Assembly (NCBI RefSeq): GCF_052324685.1
Contig: NC_135222.1
Location: 4,620,920 to 4,684,919 of the forward strand
Direction of reading: 5' to 3'
DNA from: Brachyhypopomus gauderio
Taxonomy: Eukaryota > Chordata > Actinopteri > Gymnotiformes > Hypopomidae
DNA: 64,000 bases
Shown here: piece after piece, positions 1-16,910 of the stretch
Numbering within the stretch: position 1 is the stretch's first letter
Layout: every line of letters begins with the position of its first letter
Program-made: the position numbers and the translations under genes
The notes under the pieces: generated by a model
Seen by the model: only the letters and a program-made list of their open reading frames with translations
What the model was told of the DNA's origin: nothing
Databases searched by the model: none

Positions 1-843
1 TCTTGTTCGGGCTTGCACCGGGGAGCCAGCGAGGCACGATAGGTTGCCACGGCGCCACATGACGCGCCCGCCCCACGAGGCGGACTAACCGAGTTAGCGG
101 AGCACACCGCCAGTCCCCGTACCTGCCCGGTCCCCACCGCTTTTTTATTAATACGGATTTTAGCCCTGTTCCGTGGCTTATCGGTTTATTGACTGTCTTG
201 TTTGAAGTCAAAGGTGCAAAAGATCACAGGGTTTAAGTCCTTTGGAGGGGCAGTTCAGTGTCATCCACTCCCTGCTGTGGGAGTTGTGGTGCCGAAATGG
301 GTTTGATCACCCAATAACGTCGCAGAAAATCGAGCAGACGGTGAATGGGCTCCTTCAGTCATTACTGGAGGGTTTGTTTTTCCTCCAAAAAGCCACGTCA
401 TTACCATCCTTAGCCGTTCAACCATTAACGATGCGCCTTACACTTTCCCTACACCGTATTGTTTGTCCAGGAAGTATCAGCAGGTCTCTCCGTGTAGCCA
501 CAGAGGCAACAATGAAATATGCGTTGTGCTGTTGTCCTGTGCTTTGTTGTGTTCACTGCTTTGTGTCGCACAACAAGTCGGTGGGCAGCTGCGCACTGCC
601 CCCTAGTGGCGTCGAGGCGCCGTTGCGAGACGTTGGAGTGCTTGGCCCCAGCGATCGCTGCTGTCCTTTACTGCGCTGTCCCAGTAGGAATAGTGCACCG
701 TTCTTACACCAGGCAGGAGGGGCTTGTTGATGGGCCTGTGGTTCTGTGCCAAGCCGTTATCTCCTTAGCTGGGTAGAAAATGATTTTATTAATTGCTTCA
801 TTTAGCAGACACTCTCCCCCACCTTCACCAGCGCACACACACA

Positions 844-933
<90 letters not shown>

Positions 934-2164
934 CATGTTGTTGCTCTCTACAGGAGCAAGCACTACCATAAAGGCCATATGCCTTGCCCATTCACTCCAA
1001 ACAAGAGTTGCTAACAGGGTGGAGGGGCTAGTGGAGGAGCTCCGTGCTGGAGCCCAGGGGCAGGGGCTGGAGCAGCTGCCCCGCCCAGCAGGAGAGGCAT
1101 GTGGCGGGGGAGGTTCACGCCGTCCAGCAACCCCCCCCCCCCCCTCCCCACCTAAGCAGCCATGTTATTGTGGCGTTGGCAACGCAGGTGGAACGGTTCT
1201 GGTCCCGCCCGCCCACGGGGCAGTTAGACACGCAGCGTGGCGGGTCCTCGTTGGCGGTCCTCGGCAGGGTGGGTGGAGGGGGTGGGTGGATGCCCAATTC
1301 CACGACACAAGCACTTTTTGCTGACGGTGCAAATAGACACAAGCGAATGGTCCACGAGCTGTATCTACAGCGCAGGACTCCGCTCGGACCCTGGCTGGGA
1401 CCTGGACACGGCTGGTGCCGATGGCATCGTGCCCGTTGCTTGTTTTTGAGACCTGTAGAGTTTGGTGGAAGAGACATACATGATCATTTTGCTGGTCTGA
1501 TCTTCCACAAAATGCATAATCACTTGAGAAAAGTAGCGTCAGAAGGAACGTGGCGCCTGAGATGGATTAATTTCCCTAAGGACCCACTTCTGCTGATTTG
1601 ACTTCTGGCTTGTCATTGGTGATTTCCCTATAAAGAGAACCCTGGTGTATTGTCTCAGCAGACCCGTGTCCGTGATGTCAGCAACACCCATAACACTTTT
1701 GTCTCATTATGTGACTTCCTTGTTAGCTAGGAATTCAGCTAAATTAAGCAAAATGTGCGTACTGTAATTAAATGTGCGTTTTTCTGAAAGGTATTGTTTC
1801 CCTGCACCATGGAGCAGCTCCGGAGATCATTATTCAACTAAAATATGAATGGAGTGAGAGAGCAAGTTTGAATGCCTGGGTTTATTTTTTTGGTCCTAAG
1901 GGATTTACTGTTGGAGTCTAGCTTGTAGACTCTGGACCCCGTTCAGTCAGAATGTAATCCAAACTGCCATTACGCATTCGCTGGAGCACCGAGTCATCAT
2001 CTGCTCTCGTATGATAGGGCTTTATGAATTTCTTCTGAGGTGCTGTGATGCAGACTAATAACGCTTTCTGTTTGAACGGTTTGTGCATACTTGTGTTAAT
2101 GGGTCAGCTTCCTCATTTTCTCTCCCTCTCTCTCTCTGTCTGTCTCTGTCCGTCTCTCTTCCAG
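1..2164 (+). other. Probable ssbp4 intron (5' part outside window)
   Basis: No exon of the SSBP N-terminal LisH/LUFS region is recognisable here, so this stretch is most simply the intron before the first visible ssbp4 exon. It holds a CA microsatellite (834-930), a C-run near 1131-1144 and otherwise unremarkable sequence. Just before the CA run, about 790-815, is a short piece resembling the common fish repeat tail 'catttagcagac'. Open frames here are short, arise from repeats or lack family similarity. Confidence 0.5.
834..930. repeat. (CA)n microsatellite
   Basis: A nearly pure CA run of about 97 bp is visible. Two apparent Thr-His ORFs across it are products of the repeat. Confidence 0.95.
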
Positions 2165-2256
2165 GGCCCCCCTGGTTCACAGCCCTCTCCCCACTCCCAG
2201 CCGCCCCCACACAACCCCAACAACCCCATGATGGGACCCCACGGTCAGGTATGCCA

Positions 2257-2333
<77 letters not shown>

Positions 2334-3307
2334 CCTCTCCTCCCGCCTCCTTGTGCGCACGATAACGCGCCGACCCGACCCTCCTGGGTCCAGCCGGGTA
2401 TATTTGAGGATATGCTGGCGAGGGAAATGGCTGGTGAAGTGAAGGAGCCGTACAGATGGGCCGTGGTGATGTGATCGGAGGGACCGAGCTCTGCCCGGTC
2501 CGAGTGTTGCCGCTGCAGGATTGGCTCTCTTCCAGCAGGGAGGCCCTATACGGGGGCCCATTTTACTGAGCTTCTTCACAGGCTTCTCCCCATCTCCTTC
2601 ACCCTTTCACACTCCTGCTCGATTCATTGCATGTACTCTCTCTCTCTCTCTCCTGTGCACCATAGTACATTACCTCATTCTGTATCCTTTAGGAAAGAGC
2701 TCTCTCACACACACACATATATACAGAAACATACACACGCATAGAGAGAAGGAGCCACACACACACACACACAAACACCCTGCTTCCGGACGGCAGCAGT
2801 GATGCTGGATAAATAATGTACGCTGTTGCCCAGCCTATGAAGAGAAGAGGTTCATCTGGCCAGAACTCCATAGCTGCTCCCTCCTTAAGCCCTACACACA
2901 CTATCCCATCTCCCATCAATATCCCATTAATAATGCAGCACTCACACACACACACACACACGCACGCACACACATTCACATGCTTACACAGATGCACCGA
3001 GACATCCCCCAGCCCACAGTCACACACACTCACGCCTTCGGGACGAACCGATAAGCACTCTGCCTCTCTCCAAACGTCAAAGGGATATGGCGGAAGAGCC
3101 TCCCATAAGGGCACGGCCATTATGTAAGCTCGTCTCCGGCCCCAGCCCTGGCGCGTGTTTAATTGTTTGTGAAGGCCATGTTGTTTGTTGTTGTGGCCTA
3201 GTGTGTCTGTGCTCTGTACACATCGCTGCGGGAGTATCCAGTTTGATGTGTGTAATTCAAGAGGGAAACAAGAGGGCTACTGTACCTGAGTGGTTTGGCC
3301 CACGTTC

Positions 3308-3398
<91 letters not shown>

Positions 3399-6394
3399 GC
3401 CACATCTATCTTCATAATATGTATTTTTCTACTTTCCCAACTCTAACTGTACTGGTTTTTGTTAAGTGTGTGGAATGTCTTGCAACATCTTGCTGGGAAG
3501 CTTGCAACATCACTGTCCTTATATATTCTGTAGAGACGCTGTTTATAGGACTCATCCTGCACAAACTCTTCATGTGGTGTTATTGCTCCCTCTACTGGTT
3601 CATTTTTAGTATTACCACTTTACCTTTCTTCCTCATCTCAAAGTCTTGCCTCCATCCTTATCTTTAATTTGTATTTAACTTTTTCTATTATTTCTTTTAT
3701 TTCGTATTACATTTTCTGTTCAGTATTTTTCTGTATTTTTGTTTCTTCCCAAATACCTCACGTTCAGTCACAAACAAAATATATTTGTCCGAGGTGTCAA
3801 ATTATTGACTGTTATGGATAAATCTTGGCTGTTGTGCTCTCTCCTTACCAGCCATTCATGTCACCACGGTACCCAGGTGGACCCCGTCCGTCACTCCGCA
3901 TGCCAAATCAGGTTTGGACACGCCCCCTTCACATACGGGCCCGCCTCCTCTGTTCTTCATCCTTTGTGTCCTTACCCGTCTCTCCTCCCCTTTCTCCCTC
4001 AGCCTCCTGTAGGCGTCCCAGGGTCACAGCCACTCCTGCCAAACAGTCTGGACCCCACGAGACCGCAAGGTAGGTCAATCGCCACGGCCCGCACACCACA
4101 CGTTAAAACAAGAACATGTTTAAGGCACGTGGACATCTTCACGATACATCTCCACCCCACCCAGGACATCCAAACATGGGCGGCCCGATGAGGATGAACC
4201 CGCCCAGGGGAATGGGCGGCATGGGTCCACAGGTCAGTCCGAATGTTTAACTGCTGTACTATGCAAAGAGACCGGTGTGTTGTTGGTGTCCTCCATGACT
4301 GGAGTCCTCGCTAACCAAGTCCGCTTGTCCACCTCTGCACAGAACTATGGCGGCGGGATGAGACCCCCTCCAAACTCTCTCGGCGGGCCGGCCATGTCTG
4401 GAATGAACATGTGAGTCAGAGTGGGAACGCTCCTGTGTGCTGTCCGATGTCCGTGTTGATGTGGGGGATGCTCCGCCCACATACACGCCCACATACACGC
4501 CAGCCACTAATTGACTGCTTCTCTGGTTTCTCCTGAAGGGGTCCGGGTGGCCGAGGTCCCTGGCCAAATCCTAATGCAAACTCAGTAAGTCTTTCTCCTA
4601 TGACGTTGAAATCAGGTCACTCAGTGGACCGACGTTCTTGATGTCACTTAAACTGTATATTTTTAACTCCCCACAGATAGCATACTCATCTTCATCACCT
4701 GGAAACTATGTGGTAAGTGTCACCGCACCCTGGGTCTTCTGGTCTTAAAGCGTTCTGTCGCCGTGTGTTTTCCAACAAGCCAGAAAGTTCTTGTTTTCAT
4801 CCCTTTACTTGCATGTTTTTGTCTCCCAGGGACCTCCGGGGGGTGGTGGACCCCCAGGGACGCCCATCATGCCCAGCCCAGGAGGTTAGTGAGGGCTCTG
4901 CCACTCCTTTCAGGCCCACAATGTGAACCTTTCTTTCAGTCAAGCAAACGAGAAAAACGAGTCTTGAGTACAGCATAAATTTGTTGTATCAAACACAATT
5001 TGGCACATTTTTAAAAAACGTACGTTGGTTTTAATAGGCCTAAGCTGAAGCCTTGTGACTAGTTGAATTATCGCTCCTACTTCACACGTGGCTTCTGTGT
5101 TAACCATTGTATTCATGCTCAACCAGACTCGACAAATTCCAGTGAAAACATCTACACCATGATGAACCCAATTGGCCCTGGTGGCAACAGGCCTAACGTA
5201 AGTTCATACAGATTACGCATTTGTTTGTCTGTTAGTGATTTTGGAATCCCACGATAATGCCCCCATTGGTATGAGCTGCTAATTCTCATCTAATGTACTT
5301 GTAGTTCCCAATGGGGCCTGGTCCTGATGGCCCTATGGGTGGAATGGGCTCAATGGAACCGCACCATATGAACGGGTCACTAGGTGAGACTTGCTTCTTT
5401 GTCTGAGTGTAAACTCTGTTATTTCAGTTTCCAGCTTAAAACCTCATTTGGCAACCTGTCACTTCTGTGAGATGGATATCCTGCTTGGTACATAGGTAAA
5501 TCATAGTCGGCATAGATGTAACGGGAGTTGATTTCGTAAAACCTGGCAACCGACTTCACAGGCCCGCTCTGTTGATACCCAAGTCGTAGTAGACACCGTA
5601 GTCATGGTGATGACACTTCCTGTCTCCACAGGCTCGGGGGACATGGATGGCTTGCCCAAGGTAAGCTTCTCCTCCTGAGGTGGTGTAGAGTTCAGCGCCA
5701 TTCTCCAGACCGCTCACCTTTCTCAGAGATGCCCAAGCAGCCCGACATACCAGGTGCTCAGACTTTACTGCATTCCTTCTAGAACTCTCCGAACAACATG
5801 GCGGGTATGAACAACCCTCCGGGGACTCCGCGAGACGATGGAGAGATGGCAGGCAACTTCTTAAACCCATTCCAAAGTGAAAGTGTGAGTGTTGACACGC
5901 GGCATTCTGCTTCACCCCCACATTGCCCCTTGTTCATGACCACCAAGCTGCTGCACTTTGTATTCAGTGTTGAATACATTTTATTAAAAATGGCTACATG
6001 CAGGTCATTCAAAGTGAATATTAATCTCTAGTATTTTCAGGAATTACTTACTTACTTTTACTTATCAGTAGTTGGGCTCTATGCTCATTGTTTTTGGAGT
6101 ATAAATTATACTCCTAAAGCTGAAATGGCAGAATCCCTGTATCTCTCCTGGATCAATTAGTGATTAATGCTGCATAAAGAAATAATTAATAAATTGATTA
6201 AAATGCAGGGTCTTAGAGTACAGTGTAGGGCACGATAGTCATTTTGATGATTCCAGTAAGACAGCATTGAGATCTTTTATGTGGAGTTGATCTACAGCAT
6301 GTAGTTGTGTAGTTTATGCTCACCTCTCCCCTTCACCCTTCCCTTCTTCTCTCTCTCTCTGCAGTATTCACCCAACATGACGATGAGTGTTTGA
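2165..6394 (+). CDS. ssbp4: Single-stranded DNA-binding protein 4 (SSBP3/4 family), 3' 13 exons, partial
   Basis: The SSBP2/3/4 proteins bind LDB1/CLIM cofactors through an N-terminal LUFS domain, stabilise LDB-LIM complexes and act in the nucleus. Only the Pro/Gly/Met-rich C-terminal part is in the window; the LUFS exons lie to the left. Exons: 2165-2248, 3852-3911, 4003-4069, 4165-4232, 4343-4410, 4539-4584, 4677-4712, 4830-4884, 5127-5197, 5305-5383, 5632-5660, 5783-5884, 6365-6394. Family landmarks in order are [82 protein letters not shown] and the terminal NMTMSV-stop. All splice sites are GT/AG and phases close through split Gly, Met and Asp codons. The choice of ssbp4 over ssbp3 rests on linkage to fkbp8 and ell, as in human 19p13.11; the protein alone does not decide it. 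Confidence 0.9.
2259..2330. repeat. (TC)n microsatellite next to a splice donor
   Basis: A pure TC run of about 72 bp begins 10 nt after the ssbp4 donor at 2249. It lies in the 1.6 kb intron 2249-3851. That intron also holds shorter CA runs near 2707-2774 and 2941-2972 and the long GT run at 3309-3397. Confidence 0.95.
3309..3397. repeat. (GT)n microsatellite
   Basis: A run of about 44 uninterrupted GT dinucleotides in the ssbp4 intron. Reading frames across it give only Cys-Val repeats. Confidence 0.95.
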
Positions 6395-6546
6395 TTTTTT
6401 TCCCCTCACCTTTTTTATTTCATCTTTTTTTTTTATTTTATTACCTTTCTTCCCTTCTTGCTTTCGTTCCCCGTCCGCTCTGCTGTGTGTGACGGGGTCC
6501 CCACTCTCCGCCCCATCTCCTCCTCCTCCCTTCTGACACTCCCGGC

Positions 6547-6590
6547 TGGTGGTGGTGGTGGTGGTGGTGGTGGTGGTGGTGGTGGTGGGT
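6547..6590. repeat. (GGT)n trinucleotide repeat
   Basis: About 14 GGT triplets lie some 150 nt downstream of the ssbp4 stop, in the probable 3'UTR. Confidence 0.9.
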
Positions 6591-6807
6591 GGCCGGTGTG
6601 TGTGGGGAGGCCCCCCCTCGGTCAGCCGGCATGGCCCGGGAGCACAGGGCTCCGAGACGAACCGCCCAGCCACACGCCGGCATGACGACGTCCACGGGAA
6701 GGAAGCAGGCCGCGAGCCATAGGCCCAACCTCCTGTCCACCCCACCCGTCTGCCCTCCATCCTCACCGGCCCAGGACAGTGAGGGCCCAGAGAGAGCGAT
6801 AGCGTGC

Positions 6808-6810
<3 letters not shown>

Positions 6811-6855
<45 letters not shown>
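6811..6855. repeat. (GT)n microsatellite
   Basis: A run of about 22 GT dinucleotides in the probable ssbp4 3'UTR. Confidence 0.95.
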
Positions 6856-6858
<3 letters not shown>

Positions 6859-8304
6859 CGGCAGTCTGCTGTCCAACACCGAGGCTGGTGGCCTATTTCA
6901 GACCTGTTTCATTCTCTCTCCTGTATTTCAGTGTCTTTTGATCAGCAGTCGAAGGGGGAGGTTGGAGTCAGCCTAATGTTTGATTGCTGTGTACATTCTG
7001 AAATGGAAAAGCTAAACTGGTGATGCATTGGGGCGGCAATGGTCTCATTATGATATATTTGTATATTATTGATTATATTATTGTTATGATTTTCATAATT
7101 GATATTGCTATGATGTAGTCATGATTTATGGATTTTCCTGTAAAGGGCACATTTGTATCTCAACGACATCTAAAACAGAATAAGCACACACTCAAGAATG
7201 CACAATGACACCTCTGTTTACATGATTTTAGGTATTTGTTTGTCTCTTTGTTTTGGTTGTTTGTCGCATCTTACATATACCTCTTCCTGTGTTCTACGTA
7301 GAACGGATATCATCACTACCAGAATATCACAGTCCAATGTGCTGTCCCAGTATTTGAGTCTGTGTCCAGGAGACAGCTGTTTGTTTATCACACAGTTACT
7401 ATCACTGTCACTCCGTCACTGTCCAGCACTGGATATGAAACGTTTGTAGAACATTTAGCATCCTCCGAGATGTTCTGTTCAGCTGCCTGTCATGGTCCCC
7501 AATCTTTGTGTTAATGTATTCTCTTTATTGTGTTTCTGTTGTGTAGCATGACGAGCTTATTGCAGTCACCGTCAGTAGGCTTCACTCACAGCATAGCTAT
7601 AAAACAAAGTTACTCTAAACTTGCCTTGTCAAAGCATCCAAACTGTAATCAGTTCATCTGCAGACCTCACCTGTCTATACATTGCAAATCCCTTACGGTT
7701 AAATGTAAGCTGTCATTTAATGTTTATTGTGACTTTGACATCATGTATTGATTTTGAAATGATTTAGAATCCTACCTGAGTGCCTGGGGGAGGGGCATCA
7801 TGATGTTAACTCCGCCTACAGGCACCATGGCAGTTCCTCATGTTTTTAGTCCCATGCCTGTAAATACAACCTGTTTCTCTTATTGGTCATTGGATCTCAT
7901 TTGTATTTTCAATACAATACTTGTCTGTGAATCTTATGTGTGGTTCCATCTTTTCTTTAGCATCCATTTAGATCATGTGGTCAGATGTGCACTTAGAGAA
8001 TGTGTAGTTTGGGGGTTTTGGTCACTTTCCATTGAATCTCCTCTCTGTGGATAGTACGATAAGCCACAGCGATCAACTCAGTCAAACACCCTGTCATTCT
8101 AATTGCTCGTTAAGTGTTGTGATGACCCCTATCACTGTGCTTTATGGGATGTCTTTAAATTTGTGCTTGCTCTTACATCTCTCAAAGACCCGCAATCTGA
8201 TTGGGCCTTCACAGGAAATGCTTTTTTTTTTGTCCACGTGACTATGTGGTAGTGACGAATACTTGCCGTCTGACAGAATCAGGCGCGCTCTGCTGGATGG
8301 ACTG

Positions 8305-8700
8305 TGAGGGGTGATGGTGCTCGCCGAGCTGGCAGGATTATGAGGGGTGATGGTGCTCTCAGAGCTGGCTGGATTATGAGGGGTGATGGTGCTCTTAGAA
8401 CTGGCTGGATTATGAGGGGTGATGGTGCTCTTAGAACTGGCTGGATTATGAGGGGTGATGGTGCTCTTAGAACTGGCTGGATTATGAGGGGTGATGGTTC
8501 TCTCCGAGCTGGCAGGATTATGAGGGGTGATGGTTCTCTCCGAGCTGGCAGGATTATGAGGGGTGATGGTTCTCTCCGAGCTGGCAGGATTATGAGGGGT
8601 GATGGTTCTCTCCGAGCTGGCAGGATTATGAGGGGTGATGGTGCTCTCCGAGCTGGCAGGATTATGAGGGGTGATGGTTCTCTCCGACATGGTTGGTGCA
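8305..8700. repeat. 36-bp minisatellite, 11 tandem copies
   Basis: A unit beginning TGAGGGGTGATGGT recurs exactly every 36 bp from 8305 (8305, 8341, and so on to 8665). Copies differ at a few positions, for example gtgctctta versus gttctctcc. Because 36 is a multiple of three, long frames stay open on both strands. They encode only 12-residue repeats and are not taken as genes. The units are directly adjacent with no spacers, so this is not a CRISPR array. Confidence 0.95.
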
Positions 8701-9703
8701 CAGCCTCCTTCCCAGCCCCATCCCAGTCTACACCTTTTCTTAATTCCTCCAACTTTTGATTTTATTGTAAATACTGTAAAATGCATTTTGATATCATTGA
8801 CATGTTTTGATATGTCAGTCACAACCAACAAATACAGCTGAAAATAAGTTATAAAGAATTTGTGTTTTTGTATTTTAAAGAGATGGTTTGGTGTAAAGTA
8901 CGAAATTGAGGGAGACCCCCTAACACATAAAATACGGATACTAGAAAATATTTTTTAAATTAATATCTTGAATCAGATTCAAATTTACTGTAAACATTTT
9001 AAACGTTTGTGGTATTTGCGAATACAGCAGTGTATTTGTAAAAGAAAAACATTTGTGAGTCTGAAGACAGAGTTGTATATAATTTTCAAGAGGACAGAGA
9101 GAGGTAACAAATTAATAAATTGTAGTAATAATTATGCAGATCCAGATAAATCTAACTTCAGTATGCAATCCAGTTTTAATGAAAACAACTGCACCTTCTG
9201 CAGGACAACTTCATAATGTTATAGTCCCGATTAACAGCAATATAAAATCTCAACCATCAGAGAGATGAAGGCAACCCATCTTACAAATGACACATTGAAT
9301 CAAGGGACTAAAATATGTTCTCAATATAAGAATACTCACCAAGATATTGCGAACAATGCATTGGTCAATTTAAACGTCTGCTTCCGATTTTCAATTTTAA
9401 AATGGTTCTGTGTAGACTGACTCTTACTGATCTCGGTCCTTAAATGTACAATTGTGGGCCATCTCTGTACTTCTATTGTGATGTATAATACTGTAACATT
9501 AGGAAGAACTGGGGAAGGGTTGGGTGCATTTTGGAGGGAGGGTGAGGGAAGGGATAAATGGAAATTTCCTGTACCTTTCATTGTCCTTTCTGGCGACATG
9601 ACAGTATTCAGTATGAAGCAGTCTGTCTTATTGGGTTTGCTTTGTATTTCATGGTAGGGTAGTTTGGATCTGTGTCTTAGGGACTTAGGTGTCTTGTGTA
9701 GGT

Positions 9704-9709
9704 AATAAA
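9704..9709 (+). terminator. ssbp4: Candidate ssbp4 polyadenylation signal
   Basis: A canonical AATAAA is followed within 20-30 nt by T-rich sequence. It is the last such hexamer in a plausible position before the gap leading to fkbp8. A further AATAAATAAATA lies near 9864-9877. Confidence 0.45.
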
Positions 9710-9725
9710 GATGTCCTTTGTATGT

Positions 9726-11174
9726 TACTTTATATTGTAAAGTTTCTTTAGACTGACAGAAAAAAAATTTGCTTATCAAACACAAATGGCTGCGTCAATA
9801 ATAAATGTAATTTGATATTTTCTTGGGTCTGAGCTTTCTTTTTAACCACTTTCTATTTAACCGAAATAAATAAATACCTTTATTTTGACAATTAGTAATT
9901 TGTTAATAATTTCATATTAATGCAGTATCTAACCAAGTTCTAATCCTAACATCCTAATATAGGATGTTGGAAATTATTAATATTCAAAAGCATTAATTTA
10001 TACTAATATGTTACTTGCTTTCATATTTTCCTTAAATGTATCATCAGTGCATATGAAACGCATGATTTTTGTGTTCCAGTAACTTTTATTTTGAAACAAC
10101 CACAGCTCGTGTTCTAAAAGTGGTACGGTCTGATTTGCTGTCAAAGTCCACTGTCCTCTATCTCAGATTTCTTGTGTTTAATGATCTATTTTGCACTGAG
10201 GTAAGTGTCTCGTTCTTTTGCAGTTTTGTGTGTGGCGTCTGTTAAAGGGAAACCCGAAAATGTTCCCGCTATCAGCGCGTGTCTTGTGAAATGTTCCAGT
10301 AAAGGTTCTTTGCTCAGGCTAGTCATGTTATCTAGCTAGCTCGCTAGCTATTTTAGCTAAGCTAAGCTAAGCTAGCTGGTGTGAAAGTTTGCAGAAAGTT
10401 CTCGAAAGACTTGGCTAACCCAGCTAGCCGCGAGGCAATTAAGTGCAACATTGCATTTTCAGATAAGTTGCAAAACTGTGTTTTCAAAAAGTCATATGAG
10501 AATCGTGGTTTTATTGACATATTGATAGTTAATAAAATACATGCATGTGGTCCCCCCCCAAATATTTTCCTCTGAATTGAACTTATTAGCTAGCAGGCGT
10601 TAGTCGAGCAGCTAGCTGAGCCGTAGTGCCTTTGGGAGTGAGAGTGTGTCGTTTTTGTCTAAAAGTAAAGACTGGACTCGTGACAGGTGTGTTAGGAAAT
10701 GTCATTGTGTAGTGTGAAATACCTGTGAAATGTCGTCTGAACAAAACTAGCGTTCGCAAACCACACGGTCAGCAATGTTCTCTAGAGGGAATGTTGTTTT
10801 TAGCCGTGCTGGCTAGCGAGCTAACGTTAGCTACCTGGGGCTAACAGGGGCAACCGCATATCCGAGTCAATCACAAGTTACCCCATATACAGCGAGATGA
10901 TTTAAAGAATTAACCTAATGTATCTGATCAGGTTAAAACACTCGCATGGCAGTTACATTTGAGATAGCACAGCTTAGGTAAGTAGAGAAGCTAGTCACTT
11001 GGCTTAAAAGATGTTGAAGTTAATTTGTACAATGACGAGTCTATCAGTGGTGATCTCTGGGATCTTTCTATTTGATTTTCGTGAGAGTAGATGACAGTAA
11101 ACATCACATCTGTTTCTTTCATTAATATGTGTGTGTGTGTGTGTGGGGGGGGGGGGGGTGTGATGTCTTTCCAG
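9726..11174 (+). promoter_or_regulatory. ssbp4-fkbp8 gap with probable fkbp8 promoter and 5'UTR intron
   Basis: The fkbp8 start codon directly follows a splice acceptor (tttccag|ATG), so at least one untranslated exon must lie in this gap. A strong donor, GAG|GTAAGT, sits at 10200/10201 and is one candidate for the end of that exon. The segment 10320-10860 is rich in GCTAGC/GCTAAGC words. A GT-plus-poly-G tract at 11128-11158 lies just before the acceptor. The transcription start cannot be fixed from sequence alone. Confidence 0.4.
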
Positions 11175-15467
<4,293 letters not shown>

Positions 15468-16400
15468 ATGAAATCCATACATTAAGATTCAGGTGCTGGA
15501 ATCGGGTGTATCAGACTACTTGAACCATCTTGCAGTACCTGTTTTAGTTGGCAAATGTATGAGCCCTTAAGTTTTTTCTCCTCTGGTTTCTGTCATCGGC
15601 TACAGGTTTTTTTCTTTCAGCGCATGAAAGATGAATTGAGCAAATATAGATGTGAGACATGGGAATAGGAATTATATAATAGGAATTATATGATTCCTAT
15701 TTATGTATATAGAATTGCTTAAATCCTTCATTGTACAGATTGTTGTATGTAATAGATGGCTGATCAACAGTTTGTTTATATCAGTTGCCCAGTGCTTCAT
15801 TTTTGAAAAACCACTGATCTTGCCATTCAGTTCAGATTACGTAGGTTTAGCCAGGTTCTATCCATCTTGGTAATGTGAAAACCCTTCAGTGTGTAAGATT
15901 GCATCTCTAAGGTTGTAAATTATTATAGTACTACTTCTAACACTCTTTGATTTGCTTGGTTGTATTTCTGTATCACAAGTCTTTTATTAACATTCAAGAC
16001 ATGTATGCTGCTAGCTTTTAGTTCTCCATGTCTTTGTTATAAGTTGTTTTCTTTCTTCCCTCTGTTAAATAAGACCGTTTGTTGATTGTGCCCCCTTAGC
16101 ATTCAAGGGGGACGACCTCACATTCGTCTCTCTATGACCAAACACTGTAATTATTTCCCCAATATACCAAATTTTGTTTTGGATTTTAGTTTTTATTCTT
16201 TTCCTAAATGATCTGAGTTTGTGAATACTGTTCATATAATGTAAGGCTTATTTATTCAAACTGAATTGATCTCGTACGATTTGTATGAACCTTTTTTTCT
16301 TGATGAATATATACAATTGTGCATGTCAAGTTGTTTTGAAATCACCGTTTTAACAACATTCCTGTATGTTTTGAAATAAATTTTTGCACATTACTTTCTG
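15468..16400 (+). other. fkbp8: fkbp8 3'UTR
   Basis: About 0.9 kb of AT-rich sequence without coding potential, ending just after a canonical AATAAA at 16375-16380. Confidence 0.7.
16375..16380 (+). terminator. fkbp8: fkbp8 polyadenylation signal
   Basis: Canonical AATAAA followed by a T-rich stretch, 0.9 kb after the fkbp8 stop and about 530 bp before the ell start. Confidence 0.7.
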
Positions 16401-16910
16401 ATAGGCTTGCACAAATGTCGTAGCTTATGCCCTGTGACATGAATGGTAAACCTGTGATTAAACATTTTCCAACATATATCCCACCTGATTCGTGTTCATT
16501 GTAGTTTATTTTATGGGGCATTCCCTAGTCATAGGCTGTCAAACACTGACGTTATCCTGACGCAGCCCGTGACTGCTTCTGTTTTTCCGTTCTTACGTAG
16601 TTTCTCAAATGTCCCAGATGGTTGGCTCTTCATCCTACCTCATTATAATTTATCACAGGGGTCTTGGTACCTTATATTATCTGAGATCATTGATCCTCGG
16701 GTAAAAATAAGTAATAATTTCAGCAAAATGTCATGGTCGTGTGTGTGTGTTTTTTTTTTTTGACAATAGCGTTTCCCAGTGTAGAGAACTAGGCTACGTT
16801 GAAGTCACGCCCACCGCGCAACGTACGTCTCATGAATATTCATTAAAAGCCCAACAGAGGTTTGTTGCGTTTACGCCGAAGTGCGCGAGCGTGGACGAAA
16901 CGGTAGCAAG
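16401..16910 (+). promoter_or_regulatory. ell: fkbp8-ell gap with probable ell promoter
   Basis: The gap is only about 0.5 kb. Its last 110 bp are CpG-containing and hold a perfect 12-bp palindrome, ATGAATATTCAT (16832-16843). The ell start codon lies inside AAGATGGCGGCG (16908-16919), a close match to the YY1 consensus typical of TATA-less vertebrate promoters. The start site is probably within the last 100 bp; this is inferred. Confidence 0.5.

Larger units (their letters stand above)
6395..9725 (+). other. ssbp4: Probable ssbp4 3'UTR
   Basis: About 3.3 kb follows the stop codon with no further recognisable exon. It contains a (GGT)n run, a (GT)n run, an 11-copy 36-bp minisatellite and AT-rich sequence, and ends near a canonical AATAAA. 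Long 3'UTRs are normal for SSBP genes. The exact end is inferred; an earlier polyadenylation site is possible. Confidence 0.55.

Noticed and set aside
8305..8700. CRISPR-like regular repeats
   Set aside because: Units are contiguous with no unique spacers, in a vertebrate genome.
8142..8831. Long open frames on both strands with 12-residue repeats
   Set aside because: They are translations of the 36-bp minisatellite; no family similarity, and they lie in a probable 3'UTR.
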